A DNA stretch of 64,000 bases from Sphingobium sp. YR768 (lineage in GTDB: Bacteria; Pseudomonadota; Alphaproteobacteria; Sphingomonadales; Sphingomonadaceae), in contig NZ_FOGE01000002.1 of the NCBI RefSeq assembly GCF_900111125.1, positions 186,001 to 250,000 on the forward strand, given 5' to 3'. The notes beneath the pieces are model-generated. The model was not told the origin of the DNA and made no database searches. It was given only the letters and a program-made list of their open reading frames with translations. Positions 44,157 through 54,545 of the stretch are shown in pieces. Each line of letters opens with the position of its first letter. Within the stretch, counting starts at the first letter, position 1. The translations under genes were made by a program, and so were the position numbers.

Positions 44157-44618
44157 CTATTCGATCATCCGGCGGAAGTAGACGACCCGTTCCGTCTCGA
44201 CAAAGCCGATCGCCGCATGAAAATCATGGCTTGCCTGATTGGCCAGATCGGCGTCGGACGCCATTTCGGTACAGCCCCGGCCTTTGCCCCAATCCATCAC
44301 CGCATCGGTCAACTTCCGCGCCGCTCCGGCCAGGCGCGCCGACGGCTCGACATAGATGCCCTCCAGAAACAGCACCGGACTGCTATCGCACCCGTTGACA
44401 TAATCATGCCGCAGCGCCGCTTCGGCAAAGCCGACAGGCTCCTCCGCCGCATCGATCGCCAGCAGGGCCAGAGCATCGGCTCCGCCTTCGCGGAGCATCG
44501 CCAATATCTCGTCCCGATGCTCGTCGATCAAGCCGTCCGGCCACAGCGCATGCCGCATCAGCGCCCATCGTTCGACATGAGCGGCCTCGGCCCGAACGAT
44601 GCGCACAACTGCGCTCAT
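44157..44618 (-). CDS. GNAT acetyltransferase related to aminoglycoside AAC(6')
   Basis: A 153-aa GNAT protein. It shows VGFAEAALRHDYVNGCDSSP, FLEGIYVEPSARLAGAARKL and NQASHDFHAAIGFVETERVV, a pattern close to the AAC(6') group of aminoglycoside 6'-N-acetyltransferases. It is chromosomal, next to housekeeping genes, with no integron or transposon signs, so it may act on another substrate and give little or no resistance. It overlaps the DUF1467 gene by four bases (ATGA). Function is inferred from motif similarity only. Confidence 0.75.
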   Translation of the reverse strand: MSAVVRIVRAEAAHVERWALMRHALWPDGLIDEHRDEILAMLREGGADALALLAIDAAEEPVGFAEAALRHDYVNGCDSSPVLFLEGIYVEPSARLAGAARKLTDAVMDWGKGRGCTEMASDADLANQASHDFHAAIGFVETERVVYFRRMIE

Positions 44619-44884
44619 CGCCCGGAATGATAGCCCGGCAGCATATCCAGCGTTACCCAGCCCTGCACATAATTGGCATAATAGAGCGCGAAGAGTGCGG
44701 CGGACAGGATCGTCGCCCGCATAGCCACCCGGCCGGGCCGAAAGTTGCTGGGCGCGCTGTCCGCCTGCCCCCGCAGCAACACCTCCCCCGTTTCATCCGG
44801 GGTGCGAATACCAAAGGGCAACATGATGAAGGCGCTGATCACCCACATCAGGAAATAGATGGCAAAGACAGCGTACCAGTTCAT
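44615..44884 (-). CDS. DUF1467 family small membrane protein
   Basis: An 89-aa protein with two membrane helices (AVFAIYFLMWVISAFIMLP near the N-terminus and ILSAALFALYYANYVQGWV near the C-terminus) and the family segment PFGIRTPDE. DUF1467 proteins are conserved in alphaproteobacteria downstream of the nuo-birA-coaX-rnj genes; the function is unknown. It lies 10 bases after the RNase J stop and is coupled to the acetyltransferase that follows. Confidence 0.88.
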   Translation of the reverse strand: MNWYAVFAIYFLMWVISAFIMLPFGIRTPDETGEVLLRGQADSAPSNFRPGRVAMRATILSAALFALYYANYVQGWVTLDMLPGYHSGR

Positions 44885-44894
44885 GGCGACCTGA

Positions 44895-46532
44895 TTAGGC
44901 GCGGATGAGCAAAACGTCCACTATCGGCTTCTTGCCGGTCCAGCGGGTCGCGGTCCGACGGACGGCCAGACGGACACGCTCACGCAGCGCGTCGTCCTCC
45001 AGCGATCCCTTGCTGATCACGGCGGCAGCCTCATCGGCTGCTTCCGCCAGAAATGCCGCCTTATCTTCCTCCACCGGCACACCTTGCGTGCGCAGCGCCG
45101 GATCGCCGATCAGCTTGCCCTTGCGGTCGATCGCCACGGCCACGCTGATCTGCCCATGCAGGCCCAGCTTGCGCCGCTCGTTCATGGTCGATCCGTCGGC
45201 CGGCAGGATGACATCGCCGTCCAGCACCAGCCGACCGGTATCTTCCTGACCGATGATCTGCGGCGCACCGGGTGCGAGGCGCAGCACATCGCCATTCGAC
45301 TGCACCACCGCATGGCGCAAACCGCTGGCAAGCCCCAGACGTGCCTGCTCCGCCATATGGCGCCGTTCGCCATGGACCGGCAGCAGGATTTCCGGGCGAA
45401 TCCAGCGATACATCGCCTCCAGTTCCGGGCGACCGGGGTGGCCCGACACATGCACTTCCGCCTGCCGGTCCGTAACCATCAGGATATTCTTCGCCGCCAG
45501 CGCATTCTGGATGCGGCCGATGGCGATTTCATTACCGGGGATCTGCTTGGAGGAAAAGACGACCGTGTCGCCTTCCGCCAGCTTGATCGGATGGCTGTCG
45601 AACGCAATGCGCGACAGCGCGGCCCGCGCTTCCCCCTGCCCGCCGGTCGCGACGATCATCACGTCGCGACGCGGCAAGGCCATCGCATCGTCCCAATCGA
45701 TCATCGGCGGGAAATCCTTCAGATAGCCCGCGGCCTTGGCCGTACCGATGATGCGATCGAGCGAACGCCCGGCCACACACAGCTTGCGCCCGGTGGCCAC
45801 CGCGACTTCGCCCAGCGTTTGCACGCGCGCGGCGTTCGACGCAAAGGTCGTCACCAGCACACGGCCCTTGGCGCTCGCGATGGTCTGCATCAGCCCTTCG
45901 CGTACATCGCTTTCGGAGCCGCTGGCTTCGGGGTTGAAGACATTGGTGCTGTCGCACACCAGCGCCAGCACGCCTTCGTCGCCGATCGCGGTCAATTCCG
46001 CCGGGGTCGACGGCTGGCCAAGCAAAGGCTGCTCGTCCAGCTTCCAGTCGCCGGTGTGGAAGATGCGGCCATGCGGCGTGTCGATCAGGACGGCATTGCC
46101 CTCCGGGATCGAATGGGCCAGCGGCACATAACGGAAGCCGAACGGGCCGAGATTGAAGCTGCCTTCATTCTCGATGACGTGCAGCTTTACGTCCTTGGTG
46201 AGGCCCTCTTCCTCCAGCTTCAGCCGGATCAGACCTGCGGTAAAGGGCGTCGCATAGAGCGGCACGCCCAGATCGGCGGCCAGATAGGGGATGGCGCCGA
46301 TATGATCTTCATGCCCGTGGGTCAGCACGATGCCGAGCAGATCGTCCTTGCGGTCCTCGATGAAGGACAGGTCGGGCAGGACCAGTTCCACGCCCGGATA
46401 GGCCGGATCGGCAAAGGTCAGGCCCAGATCGACCATCACCCATTTGCCCTGGCAGCCATATAGATTGACGTTCATGCCGATCTCACCCGACCCGCCCAGG
46501 GCCAGAAAGAGCAGCTCATCCTTGGGTATCAT
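44895..46532 (-). CDS. rnj: Ribonuclease J
   Basis: A 545-aa metallo-beta-lactamase nuclease with a beta-CASP domain, combining endonuclease and 5'-3' exonuclease activity in rRNA and mRNA processing. The zinc ligand motif HGHEDHIG starts at His72. GGSGEIGMN, FHTGDWKLDE, CDSTNVFN and HVSGHPGRPE are other family marks. The start overlaps the coaX stop by one base (TAATG). The location after birA-coaX is the usual alphaproteobacterial one. Confidence 0.95.
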   Translation of the reverse strand: MIPKDELLFLALGGSGEIGMNVNLYGCQGKWVMVDLGLTFADPAYPGVELVLPDLSFIEDRKDDLLGIVLTHGHEDHIGAIPYLAADLGVPLYATPFTAGLIRLKLEEEGLTKDVKLHVIENEGSFNLGPFGFRYVPLAHSIPEGNAVLIDTPHGRIFHTGDWKLDEQPLLGQPSTPAELTAIGDEGVLALVCDSTNVFNPEASGSESDVREGLMQTIASAKGRVLVTTFASNAARVQTLGEVAVATGRKLCVAGRSLDRIIGTAKAAGYLKDFPPMIDWDDAMALPRRDVMIVATGGQGEARAALSRIAFDSHPIKLAEGDTVVFSSKQIPGNEIAIGRIQNALAAKNILMVTDRQAEVHVSGHPGRPELEAMYRWIRPEILLPVHGERRHMAEQARLGLASGLRHAVVQSNGDVLRLAPGAPQIIGQEDTGRLVLDGDVILPADGSTMNERRKLGLHGQISVAVAIDRKGKLIGDPALRTQGVPVEEDKAAFLAEAADEAAAVISKGSLEDDALRERVRLAVRRTATRWTGKKPIVDVLLIRA

Positions 46533-47311
46533 TATGTTCTCAAACTCCGTTCGTACAACAGCGCCAATCCCTGAATGGTCAGGTCCGGCGCGATCGCATC
46601 GAAAATATCACTATTGTCGTCAAAAAGGACGGCCAGGCCGCCCGTCGAAATTACTTTGGCAGGGCGACCGATTTCCGCGCGAATGCGCGCGACCAGCCCT
46701 TCCATCATCGCCACATAGCCCCAGAATACACCGATCTGCATCGCATCGACCGTCGTGCGACCGATCACCGACCGATTCTCCGGCGGCTCGATCGCGATCT
46801 TTGGCAGCTTCGCCGCCGCCGCGACCAGCGCATCCAGCGACAGGTTGATGCCCGCCGCGATGATCCCGCCTTTATAGGCGCCGCTATAGTCCACCACGTC
46901 GAATGTAGTCGCCGTCCCGAAATCGATGACGATCAGATCGCCGGAATAAAGATGGTGGGCGGCGATGGCATTTACAACCCGATCCGCGCCCACCGATGCC
47001 GGCTCCGCCACGTCCAGTTCGATGCCCCAGTCAACCGGGGATTGCCCTGCAACCAGCGCCGTCGTCTTGAAATATTTGTCAGCCAGCACCTGAAGATTGT
47101 GCAGCGCGCGCGGCACGACCGTCGCAATGATGACCGCATCGACATCGGCCATCGTATAGCCCTCCAACTGGAGAAGCTGGTGCAGCCAGACCGCATATTC
47201 GTCCGCCGTGCGGCGCGGGTCCGTTGCGATCCGCCAGCGCGTGCGGATGTCCCGCCCGTCCAGCAGCGCGAAAACGACATTGGTGTTGCCCGCGTCGATC
47301 GCGAGAAGCAT
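46532..47311 (-). CDS. coaX: Type III pantothenate kinase
   Basis: A 259-aa ASKHA-fold kinase catalysing the first step of coenzyme A synthesis. The N-terminal phosphate loop [19 protein letters not shown] has Asp6; other marks are [15 protein letters not shown] and [13 protein letters not shown]. Type III enzymes are not feedback-inhibited by CoA. It lies ten bases after birA and touches rnj. Confidence 0.95.
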   Translation of the reverse strand: MLLAIDAGNTNVVFALLDGRDIRTRWRIATDPRRTADEYAVWLHQLLQLEGYTMADVDAVIIATVVPRALHNLQVLADKYFKTTALVAGQSPVDWGIELDVAEPASVGADRVVNAIAAHHLYSGDLIVIDFGTATTFDVVDYSGAYKGGIIAAGINLSLDALVAAAAKLPKIAIEPPENRSVIGRTTVDAMQIGVFWGYVAMMEGLVARIRAEIGRPAKVISTGGLAVLFDDNSDIFDAIAPDLTIQGLALLYERSLRT

Positions 47312-47321
47312 GGCCCGTCCT

Positions 47322-48029
47322 TCAGGTCAGAATGATGTCGCCGGCGTGAATGGCACGGCTATCGCCATTCGCCAAGCGCAGGATCAACATGCCGTGCCGG
47401 TCGAGCGTGTCGAACTGGCCCTCGACCACCTCGCCATCCGGCTGAACGACGCGCATGGCGGTGCCAAGGGGATGTGCGTTCAGCAACCAATGTGCGCGAA
47501 CGGGGTCGAGCCCCTGCGCCCGCCAGATACTCAGCCAATGAGCAAAAAGCTGCGCCAGCCGTTCGAGCAGCGCGCCAGCCTCCGCATCCCTGCTCCCCTG
47601 CCCGAACAGGCTGGTGACGGGGCGATCGAGATCGGTGGGATGATCGGTCACATTGATGCCGATGCCGATGACGATGGCGTCGCCGACCCGCTCCAGCAGG
47701 ATGCCGGCAATCTTGGCGCCTTCGACCAATATGTCATTGGGCCATTTGATCCGCGCCTGCCCAGCACAGAGCGGCGCAATCAGCGCATGCACCGCATTGG
47801 CGGCGACCAGCGCCAGCGTATGCGGCAGGGGATCGTTGGCACCGATCCGGACCAGCGTGGAGCAATAGAGATTGCCAGTCGGGCTTTCCCAGACGCGGCC
47901 CATGCGGCCCCGTCCTCCGGTCTGGCGGCCGGCGCGCAGCCAGCAGCCCTCCGATACACCTTGCTCCACCAACGCGAACATGTCCGCATTGGTGGAGCCG
48001 GTTTCCTCTACGAAGAGAAGATTTGTCAG
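47322..48029 (-). CDS. birA: Biotin protein ligase (monofunctional BirA)
   Basis: Attaches biotin to carrier proteins such as acetyl-CoA carboxylase. Landmarks are [39 protein letters not shown] and GIGINV. There is no DNA-binding domain, so it does not repress. The first ATG, at 47981, lies downstream of the conserved [10 protein letters not shown] segment, which is encoded in frame just before it. Translation therefore probably starts at the CTG at 48029-48027 overlapping the nuoN stop (C-TGA), giving 235 aa. No ATG, GTG or TTG offers a better start. Translational coupling to nuoN would explain the weak codon. Confidence 0.85.
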   Translation of the reverse strand: MTNLLFVEETGSTNADMFALVEQGVSEGCWLRAGRQTGGRGRMGRVWESPTGNLYCSTLVRIGANDPLPHTLALVAANAVHALIAPLCAGQARIKWPNDILVEGAKIAGILLERVGDAIVIGIGINVTDHPTDLDRPVTSLFGQGSRDAEAGALLERLAQLFAHWLSIWRAQGLDPVRAHWLLNAHPLGTAMRVVQPDGEVVEGQFDTLDRHGMLILRLANGDSRAIHAGDIILT

Positions 48030-49462
48030 AAGAGCGACGCCGCAGCGGCAGCGCTCGCCTGATCCAGTACGGGATTGAGCAGATAACCCAGCAGGATCAC
48101 CACGGCGCAGGCCGTCAGGATGACATTCTCGACTGCACCGCCCTTTGCTTCGAAGCTGATGGTTGGCTCGTCGAAATACATCGTCTTGATGATCTTGAGA
48201 TAATAGAAGGCGCCGATCACCGACATCGCGATACCGAAGGCGGCCAGCGCCGTCAGCCCGGACGCCACGGCCGCATCGAACACCAGGAACTTCGCCCAGA
48301 AGCCGAACAGCGGCGGGATACCAGCCATCGAGAACATGAAGATGGCGAGCGCGGCGGCCAGTCCCTTGCGCGATTGCGACAGGCCGGCGAGGCTTGCGAT
48401 CGCCTCAATCGGCTTGCCGTCCGCATCGCGCATCTGAAGGATGCAGGCAAAGCCACCGATGGTCATGACGACATAGATCGCCATATAGCTCATCGTGGCA
48501 GCCGCACCGGCAGGCGTGCCGGCGGCAAGGCCGACCAGCGCGAAGCCGACATTGTTGATCGACGAATAGGCCATCAGGCGCTTGATGTTGGTCTGGCCTA
48601 TGGCCGCGACCGCACCGAACAGGATGGAAGCGAGCGCAACGAAGATCACGATCTGCTGCCAGTCCAGACCGGCCGGACCCAGCGCCTCGATCGCGACACG
48701 AACGGTCAGGCCGATCGCTGCAACCTTGGGCGCGCTGCCGAAGAAGGCGGTAACCGGGGTCGGCGCACCTTCATAGACGTCGGGCGTCCACATGTGGAAC
48801 GGCACGGCGCTGATCTTGAACGCCAGGCCCGACAGCAGGAAGACGAGACCGAACAGTTCGCCCTTTGACACGCCGTCGCCCATGGCGACCGCGATACCAT
48901 CGAACGCGGTGGTGCCGGTGAAGCCATAGAGCAGCGCCGAGCCATAGAGCAGGATGCCGCTCGCCAGTGAACCGAGCACGAAATATTTCAGGCCCGCTTC
49001 GGAAGAACGCTCGTCCTGACGCATGAAGCTGGCCAGCACATAGGAGGCCAGGCTGTTCATCTCCAGGCCGACATAGAGCGTCAGCAGGTCGCCCGCCGAC
49101 ACCATCATGCCCATGCCGATGGCAGCGAACAGGATCAGCACCGGATATTCTGGGCGAGGACGCCCGCCGACCGAGAAGAAGCGTGGAGCCAGCAGGATCG
49201 CGGCGGCGGCCGCGACATAGATCAGGCCCTTGGCAAAGGCGGAGAAGGCGTCGGCACGCATCAGACCGTCAAAGGCGTCCGGGCCATGGGCCAGCGAGCA
49301 AGGCAGAGCCAGACCCGCACCGATCAGGACCAGAACCGCCAGCCAATTGACCAGGCGGGCCGAGTTGTCACCGCCGAAAGCGGCGACGAGCATGAGGATG
49401 AGGCCACCCGCCGTCAGGGTGAGTTCCGGCAGGACCGCCAGAAGGGAAGCGGAGTCAATCAT
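48026..49462 (-). CDS. nuoN: NADH-quinone oxidoreductase subunit N
   Basis: A 478-aa antiporter-like membrane subunit of complex I with about 14 helices. ATMSYMAIYVVMTIGGFACI and IKRLMAYSSINNVGFALVGL carry the conserved lysine and helix-8 features. It is the last nuo gene; its start overlaps the nuoM stop by one base and its stop overlaps the putative CTG start of birA. Length is normal. Confidence 0.96.
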   Translation of the reverse strand: MIDSASLLAVLPELTLTAGGLILMLVAAFGGDNSARLVNWLAVLVLIGAGLALPCSLAHGPDAFDGLMRADAFSAFAKGLIYVAAAAAILLAPRFFSVGGRPRPEYPVLILFAAIGMGMMVSAGDLLTLYVGLEMNSLASYVLASFMRQDERSSEAGLKYFVLGSLASGILLYGSALLYGFTGTTAFDGIAVAMGDGVSKGELFGLVFLLSGLAFKISAVPFHMWTPDVYEGAPTPVTAFFGSAPKVAAIGLTVRVAIEALGPAGLDWQQIVIFVALASILFGAVAAIGQTNIKRLMAYSSINNVGFALVGLAAGTPAGAAATMSYMAIYVVMTIGGFACILQMRDADGKPIEAIASLAGLSQSRKGLAAALAIFMFSMAGIPPLFGFWAKFLVFDAAVASGLTALAAFGIAMSVIGAFYYLKIIKTMYFDEPTISFEAKGGAVENVILTACAVVILLGYLLNPVLDQASAAAAASLF

Positions 49463-51009
49463 CAGTGCGCCTCCCCGTGCGCGGCAGCTTCTTCGTGATG
49501 GCCCTCGCCCGCAGGCTTGGGCGCACCCATCTTGATCTTGGAATCTCCTGCGGGAGCCGCAGGGGCGAGACGCGCTTCAAGCGCATGGATGTCGGCGCGC
49601 ATCGGAGCCAGGAAGCTCTCGGGATAGACGCCCATCCACAGGGTGGCCACAGCCAGCGGTGCCAGCAGAGCGATTTCACGCACCGACAGGTCGGGCATCG
49701 CGGCGGCATCGGCATTCACCTGATCGCCATAACAGATGCGGCGATAGAGGTAGAGCATATAGGCCGCGCCCAGGATGATGCCGGTGGTGGCGACCAGCGC
49801 AACCCAGCTCGATGCCTGATAGATGCCCATCAGCGACAGGAATTCGCCGACGAAGTTGGACGTGCCCGGCAGACCGACCGACGCCATGGTGAACAGCAGG
49901 AACAGCACCGCATATTTCGGCATGTTGATGCTGAGGCCGCCATAGCGGCTGATCTCACGGGTATGCAGCCGGTCGTAGATAACGCCGACGCACAGGAACA
50001 GCGCGCCCGACACCAGACCATGGCCCAGCATGACCATCATCGAGCCTTCAATGCCCGCCTGGTTGAAGGCGAACAGGCCGACGGTCACGATCGCCATGTG
50101 CGCAACCGACGAGTAAGCGATCAGCTTCTTCATATCGGACTGAACGAGAGCGACGAGGCTGGTATAGACCACCGCGACCATCGACAGACCCCACACCAGC
50201 CAGGCGAACTGGGCCGAGGCTTCCGGGAACATCGGCAGCGAGAAGCGGATGAAGCCATAGCCACCCATCTTCAGCAGCACGCCCGCCAGAATGACCGAAC
50301 CGGCCGTCGGCGCCTGAACGTGCGCGTCAGGCAACCAGGTGTGAACGGGCCACATCGGCATCTTCACCGCGAAGCTGGCGAAGAAGGCGAGCCATAGCCA
50401 GGTCTGGACATGCGGATCGAAATTATAGGTCATCAGGACCGGAATTTCGGTCGTGCCGGCTTCATGCACCATCCACATCATCGCGATCAGCATCAGGACC
50501 GAGCCGAGCAGCGTGTAGAGGAAGAATTTGTACGAAGCGTAGATACGATCCGCGCCGCCCCAGATGCCGATCACCAGATACATGGGGATCAGGCCGGCTT
50601 CGAACATGATGTAGAAAAGGTACAGATCCTGCGCCGCGAAGACGCCGATCATCAGCACCTCCATCAGCAGGAAAGCCGCCATATATTCCGGCACGCGCTT
50701 CTGAATGGCTTCCCAGCTGGCGCCGATACAGATCGGCATCAGGAAGACGGTGAGCGCGATCAGCATCAGGGCGATGCCGTCGATACCCAGCGCCCAGGCG
50801 AAGCGCCCGAAGATGGGATAATATTCCTGGAACTGCCATTGCAGCCCGCCCTGGTCGAAATTCACCCAGAGCGCGATGCCCAGCACCAGATCGACCAGAG
50901 TGGCGATCAGAGCTATCCAGCGCGCGCCATTGGCGCCTGCGAAGAGACAGGCGATGGCCCCAGCCATCGGCACTGCCATCATCAGGGAAAGGATGGGGAA
51001 GCCGTCCAT
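49462..51009 (-). CDS. nuoM: NADH-quinone oxidoreductase subunit M
   Basis: A 515-aa antiporter-like subunit of the complex I membrane arm. MPMWPVHTWLPDAHVQAPTA and KKLIAYSSVAHMAIVTVGLF are the diagnostic stretches with the buried Lys and Glu residues of the proton path. The C-terminus is an extended polar tail with several His residues (GEGHHEEAAAHGEAH). It overlaps nuoL and nuoN by one base each. Confidence 0.96.
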   Translation of the reverse strand: MDGFPILSLMMAVPMAGAIACLFAGANGARWIALIATLVDLVLGIALWVNFDQGGLQWQFQEYYPIFGRFAWALGIDGIALMLIALTVFLMPICIGASWEAIQKRVPEYMAAFLLMEVLMIGVFAAQDLYLFYIMFEAGLIPMYLVIGIWGGADRIYASYKFFLYTLLGSVLMLIAMMWMVHEAGTTEIPVLMTYNFDPHVQTWLWLAFFASFAVKMPMWPVHTWLPDAHVQAPTAGSVILAGVLLKMGGYGFIRFSLPMFPEASAQFAWLVWGLSMVAVVYTSLVALVQSDMKKLIAYSSVAHMAIVTVGLFAFNQAGIEGSMMVMLGHGLVSGALFLCVGVIYDRLHTREISRYGGLSINMPKYAVLFLLFTMASVGLPGTSNFVGEFLSLMGIYQASSWVALVATTGIILGAAYMLYLYRRICYGDQVNADAAAMPDLSVREIALLAPLAVATLWMGVYPESFLAPMRADIHALEARLAPAAPAGDSKIKMGAPKPAGEGHHEEAAAHGEAH

Positions 51010-53105
51010 TATCGTGTCATCGCCCAGGTTGCAGCCGCGGCGAGCCCGATGAGCATCACCAGCGCATAGGTGTAGAGGTAGCCGGACTGAAGCCGACGGG
51101 TGATCTTGTTGCCCTGCACGACCAAAGCAGCCAGCCCGTTGGGGCCGAAGCGGTCGATGAAGCCGACGTCACCAAACTTCCAGAAGAAGCGGCCGATGGC
51201 GAAGGCAGGCTTGACGAACAGGAAGTTGTACAGTTCGTCGAAATACCACTTGTTCAGCAGGAACTGGTACAGGGCACCGAAGGTCGCGACGAAGCGCTGC
51301 GGCCAGTCCGTATTCTTGATATAGGCCAGCCATGCGATCAGCAGACCGGTCAGCATCACGGTGAACGGACCGAACTTGACCCAGGTCGGCACTTCATGCG
51401 CCGCATGCATCAGGTGGCTGTCGAAGAAGAGCGCGCCCTTCCAGAATTCCACGCCACCTTCCGGACCGATGAACTGGTCGTGGAAGACGAAGCCGGCGAA
51501 CACCGCACCCAGGCTGAGCACCAGCAGCGGCACCAGCATGACCAGCGGGCTTTCATGCGGGTGATAGCCACCAGTTCCATCGGTAGCATGGCCGTCGCCT
51601 GCATCATGGGCATGATGATCGTCATGACCGTGACCATGGTCATGGGCGGCATGCGCATGATCATCATGGCCGTGGGCGTGATGATCATGCGCATGGCCAT
51701 GGGCGTCATGCAGTGCATGCTGGATATGCTCGGACTGGGTCCAGCGCGGTTTGCCGAAGAAGGTGAGGAACACCAGGCGCCAGCTGTAGAAGCTGGTCAA
51801 CAGCGCAGCGAACACGCCGACATAATAGGCGCCAACGCCCGGACCACCGGCCGCGAAGGCCGCTTCGAGGATGCCGTCCTTCGAATAGAAGCCGGCGAAA
51901 CCAACGCCCACCAGCGGGATACCGACGCCGGTGATGGCAAGAGTGCCAAGCGTCATCGTCCAGAAGGTGATCGGGATGCTCTTACGCAGGCCGCCATAGT
52001 AACGCATGTCCTGCTCATGGTGCATCGCATGGATCACCGAGCCGGCGCCCAGGAACAGCAGCGCCTTGAAGAAAGCGTGCGTGAACAGGTGGAACATCGC
52101 CGCGCCATAGGCGCCCACGCCCGCCGCGAAGAACATATAGCCCAGCTGCGAACAGGTCGAATAGGCGATCACGCGCTTGATGTCGGTCTGCACCGTGCCG
52201 ACGGTAGCCGCGAACAGACAGGTCGCGGCACCGACATAGGTGACGACATGCATCGCCGTTTCCGACGTTTCGAACATGGGCGACAGACGGCAGACCATGA
52301 AGACGCCGGCAGTGACCATGGTCGCCGCGTGGATCAGCGCCGACACCGGGGTCGGGCCTTCCATCGCGTCCGGCAACCAGGTGTGCAGGCCCAACTGGGC
52401 CGACTTGCCCATGGCGCCGACGAACAGCAGCAGGCAGAGCACGGTCATGGTGTCGAAGCGATAGCCGAGGAAACCAATGGTCGAACCGGCCATCGAGGGC
52501 GCTGCGGCCAGGATTTCCGGGATCGAGATGGTGTTGAACACCAGATAGGTGCCGAAAATGCCCATCATGAAGCCAAGGTCGCCGACGCGGTTGACGACGA
52601 ACGCCTTGATCGCGGCCGCGTTTGCACTCGGCTTGCGGAACCAGAAACCGATCAGCAGGTACGAAGCCAGACCCACGCCTTCCCAGCCGAAGAACATCTG
52701 CAACAGATTGTTCGCGGTCACGAGCATCAGCATCGCGAAGGTGAAGAGCGAGAGATAGGCGAAGAAGCGCGGCTGATCCGGCTCTTCGTCCATATAGCCC
52801 CAACTATACAGGTGGACGAGGCTGGAAACGCTGGTGATGACCACCAGCATGACCGCCGTCATCGTGTCGACGCGCAGCGCCCACTGGGCATCGAAGCTGC
52901 CGCTTTCGATCCAGGTGAAGAGCGGCGTCACGGTCGCTTCGGCATGGCCGGTCAGGAAAGGAATGAAGGTCGCCCAGCTCAGCGCGCAAGCGATGAACAG
53001 CGCGCCGGTAGTGACGATCTTTGCGGGCAGCTTGCCAAGGGCCTTGTTGCCAAGGCCGGCGATGGCAGCAGCCAGCAGCGGAAGAAGGACGATATACTGA
53101 ATCAT
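51009..53105 (-). CDS. nuoL: NADH-quinone oxidoreductase subunit L
   Basis: A 698-aa antiporter-like subunit with the long amphipathic lateral helix at the C-terminus. [20 protein letters not shown] and [20 protein letters not shown] are diagnostic. Between two membrane helices, about residues 455-518, a loop is extremely rich in His and Asp (repeats such as [19 protein letters not shown]). It starts nine bases after the nuoK stop region. Confidence 0.96.
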   Translation of the reverse strand: MIQYIVLLPLLAAAIAGLGNKALGKLPAKIVTTGALFIACALSWATFIPFLTGHAEATVTPLFTWIESGSFDAQWALRVDTMTAVMLVVITSVSSLVHLYSWGYMDEEPDQPRFFAYLSLFTFAMLMLVTANNLLQMFFGWEGVGLASYLLIGFWFRKPSANAAAIKAFVVNRVGDLGFMMGIFGTYLVFNTISIPEILAAAPSMAGSTIGFLGYRFDTMTVLCLLLFVGAMGKSAQLGLHTWLPDAMEGPTPVSALIHAATMVTAGVFMVCRLSPMFETSETAMHVVTYVGAATCLFAATVGTVQTDIKRVIAYSTCSQLGYMFFAAGVGAYGAAMFHLFTHAFFKALLFLGAGSVIHAMHHEQDMRYYGGLRKSIPITFWTMTLGTLAITGVGIPLVGVGFAGFYSKDGILEAAFAAGGPGVGAYYVGVFAALLTSFYSWRLVFLTFFGKPRWTQSEHIQHALHDAHGHAHDHHAHGHDDHAHAAHDHGHGHDDHHAHDAGDGHATDGTGGYHPHESPLVMLVPLLVLSLGAVFAGFVFHDQFIGPEGGVEFWKGALFFDSHLMHAAHEVPTWVKFGPFTVMLTGLLIAWLAYIKNTDWPQRFVATFGALYQFLLNKWYFDELYNFLFVKPAFAIGRFFWKFGDVGFIDRFGPNGLAALVVQGNKITRRLQSGYLYTYALVMLIGLAAAATWAMTR

Positions 53106-53115
53106 GTCAGGAGGC

Positions 53116-53421
53116 TCAGCCCTTCATCCGGTTGACATCGTCGACGGCGATGGTGCCGCGACCACGGAAGTAAATGACGAGGATGGCGAGGCCGATGGCC
53201 GCTTCACCCGCCGCGACGGTCAGCACGAACATCGAGAAGACCTGCCCTACCAGATCGCCCAGGAAGGCGCTGAACGCGACGAGGTTGATGTTCACGCTGA
53301 GGAGGATCAGCTCGATCGCCATCAGGATGATGATGACATTCTTGCGGTTGATGAAGATGCCCAGCACCCCCATCACGAAGAGGATGGCGCTGACCACCAT
53401 ATAATGTTGAAGGCCGATCAC
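53116..53421 (-). CDS. nuoK: NADH-quinone oxidoreductase subunit K
   Basis: A 101-aa, three-helix subunit of the proton channel region. [20 protein letters not shown], the conserved Glu in [12 protein letters not shown] and [17 protein letters not shown] are typical. Translation starts at the GTG at 53421, overlapping the nuoJ stop (GTGA); a longer frame to 53697 runs through nuoJ in another phase. Confidence 0.95.
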   Translation of the reverse strand: MIGLQHYMVVSAILFVMGVLGIFINRKNVIIILMAIELILLSVNINLVAFSAFLGDLVGQVFSMFVLTVAAGEAAIGLAILVIYFRGRGTIAVDDVNRMKG

Positions 53422-54029
53422 AGCTCCACCCCCTGCCCCACGGGCTGATTGATGTTGCGCACGGCGTCCTGCGGACGACGGCGGTTCTGCTTGGCGACAT
53501 TCTGGCCCTTCACGCCGCCCCGTGCCCGATGCGTCAGGACGATCGCACCGATCATCGCAACCAGCAGGACAATGCCCGCCGCTTCGAACAGGAAGATATA
53601 GCGGGTGTAGAGAAGACCGCCGATCGCCTGGATATTGCTCAGTTCCGGGTTCACCGGCGCGGCACGCTGCGCCAGTTCGATCGGACCGACGCTCCACAGG
53701 CCGATGCCAAGGACGATTTCCGCCAGCAGCACGGCCGCGATCAGCAGACCGAAAGGCAGATAGCTGACGAAGCCGGCGCGCAGTTCGGCGAAGTCGATGT
53801 CGAGCATCATGACGACGAACAGGAACAGCACCGCGACCGCACCGACATAGACGATGACAAGCAGCATCGCGATGAATTCGGCGCCGAGCAGAATCATCAG
53901 ACCGGCAGCGTTGAAGAAGGCCAGGATCAGCCAGAGGACCGAATGGACCGGGTTGCGCGACAATATCGTGAGCGCGCCGCTGCTCACCACCAAAATGGCG
54001 AACAGGTAGAAGGCGAGGACGTGGATCAC
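53418..54029 (-). CDS. nuoJ: NADH-quinone oxidoreductase subunit J
   Basis: A 203-aa membrane subunit with five helices; the conserved helix-3 segment is [20 protein letters not shown]. The polar C-terminal tail ([18 protein letters not shown]) is typical of alphaproteobacterial forms. It lies 29 bases after the nuoI stop and overlaps nuoK. Confidence 0.95.
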   Translation of the reverse strand: MIHVLAFYLFAILVVSSGALTILSRNPVHSVLWLILAFFNAAGLMILLGAEFIAMLLVIVYVGAVAVLFLFVVMMLDIDFAELRAGFVSYLPFGLLIAAVLLAEIVLGIGLWSVGPIELAQRAAPVNPELSNIQAIGGLLYTRYIFLFEAAGIVLLVAMIGAIVLTHRARGGVKGQNVAKQNRRRPQDAVRNINQPVGQGVEL

Positions 54030-54058
54030 AGGTTCATATTCCCTTTGACGCCGGCGGC

Positions 54059-54544
54059 TTAACGATAGGGTGCATCAGCGGCAAGGTTCGCGGCGATAGC
54101 ACGCTCCCACTTGTCACCGTTTTCCAGGAGCTTGGCCTTGTCGTAGATCAGCTCCTCGCGGGTTTCGGTCGCGAACTCGAAGTTCGGGCCTTCGACGATC
54201 GCATCCACCGGGCAGGCTTCCTGACAGAAGCCGCAATAGATGCATTTGGTCATGTCGATGTCGTAGCGCGTGGTGCGGCGGCTGCCATCGTCGCGCGGCT
54301 GCGCCTCGATGGTGATCGCCTGCGCCGGACAGATGGCCTCGCACAGCTTGCACGCGATGCAGCGTTCTTCCCCATTGGGGTAGCGGCGCAGCGCATGTTC
54401 ACCACGGAAACGCGGCGAAATCGGGTTCTTCTCATAGGGATAGTTGATCGTCGCCTTGGGCTTGAAGAAATATTTCAAGGTCAACCAATGCGCCTTCACG
54501 AACTCCCAGAGGGTGAAGCTTTTGACGTAATAGCCAAGGCTCAT
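54059..54544 (-). CDS. nuoI: NADH-quinone oxidoreductase subunit I
   Basis: A 161-aa ferredoxin-like subunit carrying clusters N6a and N6b. The two 4Fe-4S motifs are [16 protein letters not shown] and [16 protein letters not shown]. It links the hydrophilic arm to the membrane arm. It begins one base after the nuoH stop. Confidence 0.97.
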   Translation of the reverse strand: MSLGYYVKSFTLWEFVKAHWLTLKYFFKPKATINYPYEKNPISPRFRGEHALRRYPNGEERCIACKLCEAICPAQAITIEAQPRDDGSRRTTRYDIDMTKCIYCGFCQEACPVDAIVEGPNFEFATETREELIYDKAKLLENGDKWERAIAANLAADAPYR

Positions 54545-54545
54545 G

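Noticed and set aside
51396..53135. 579-aa plus-strand frame opposite nuoL
   Set aside because: It is the antisense shadow of nuoL; composition is His/Arg/Glu-rich and no domain is recognisable.
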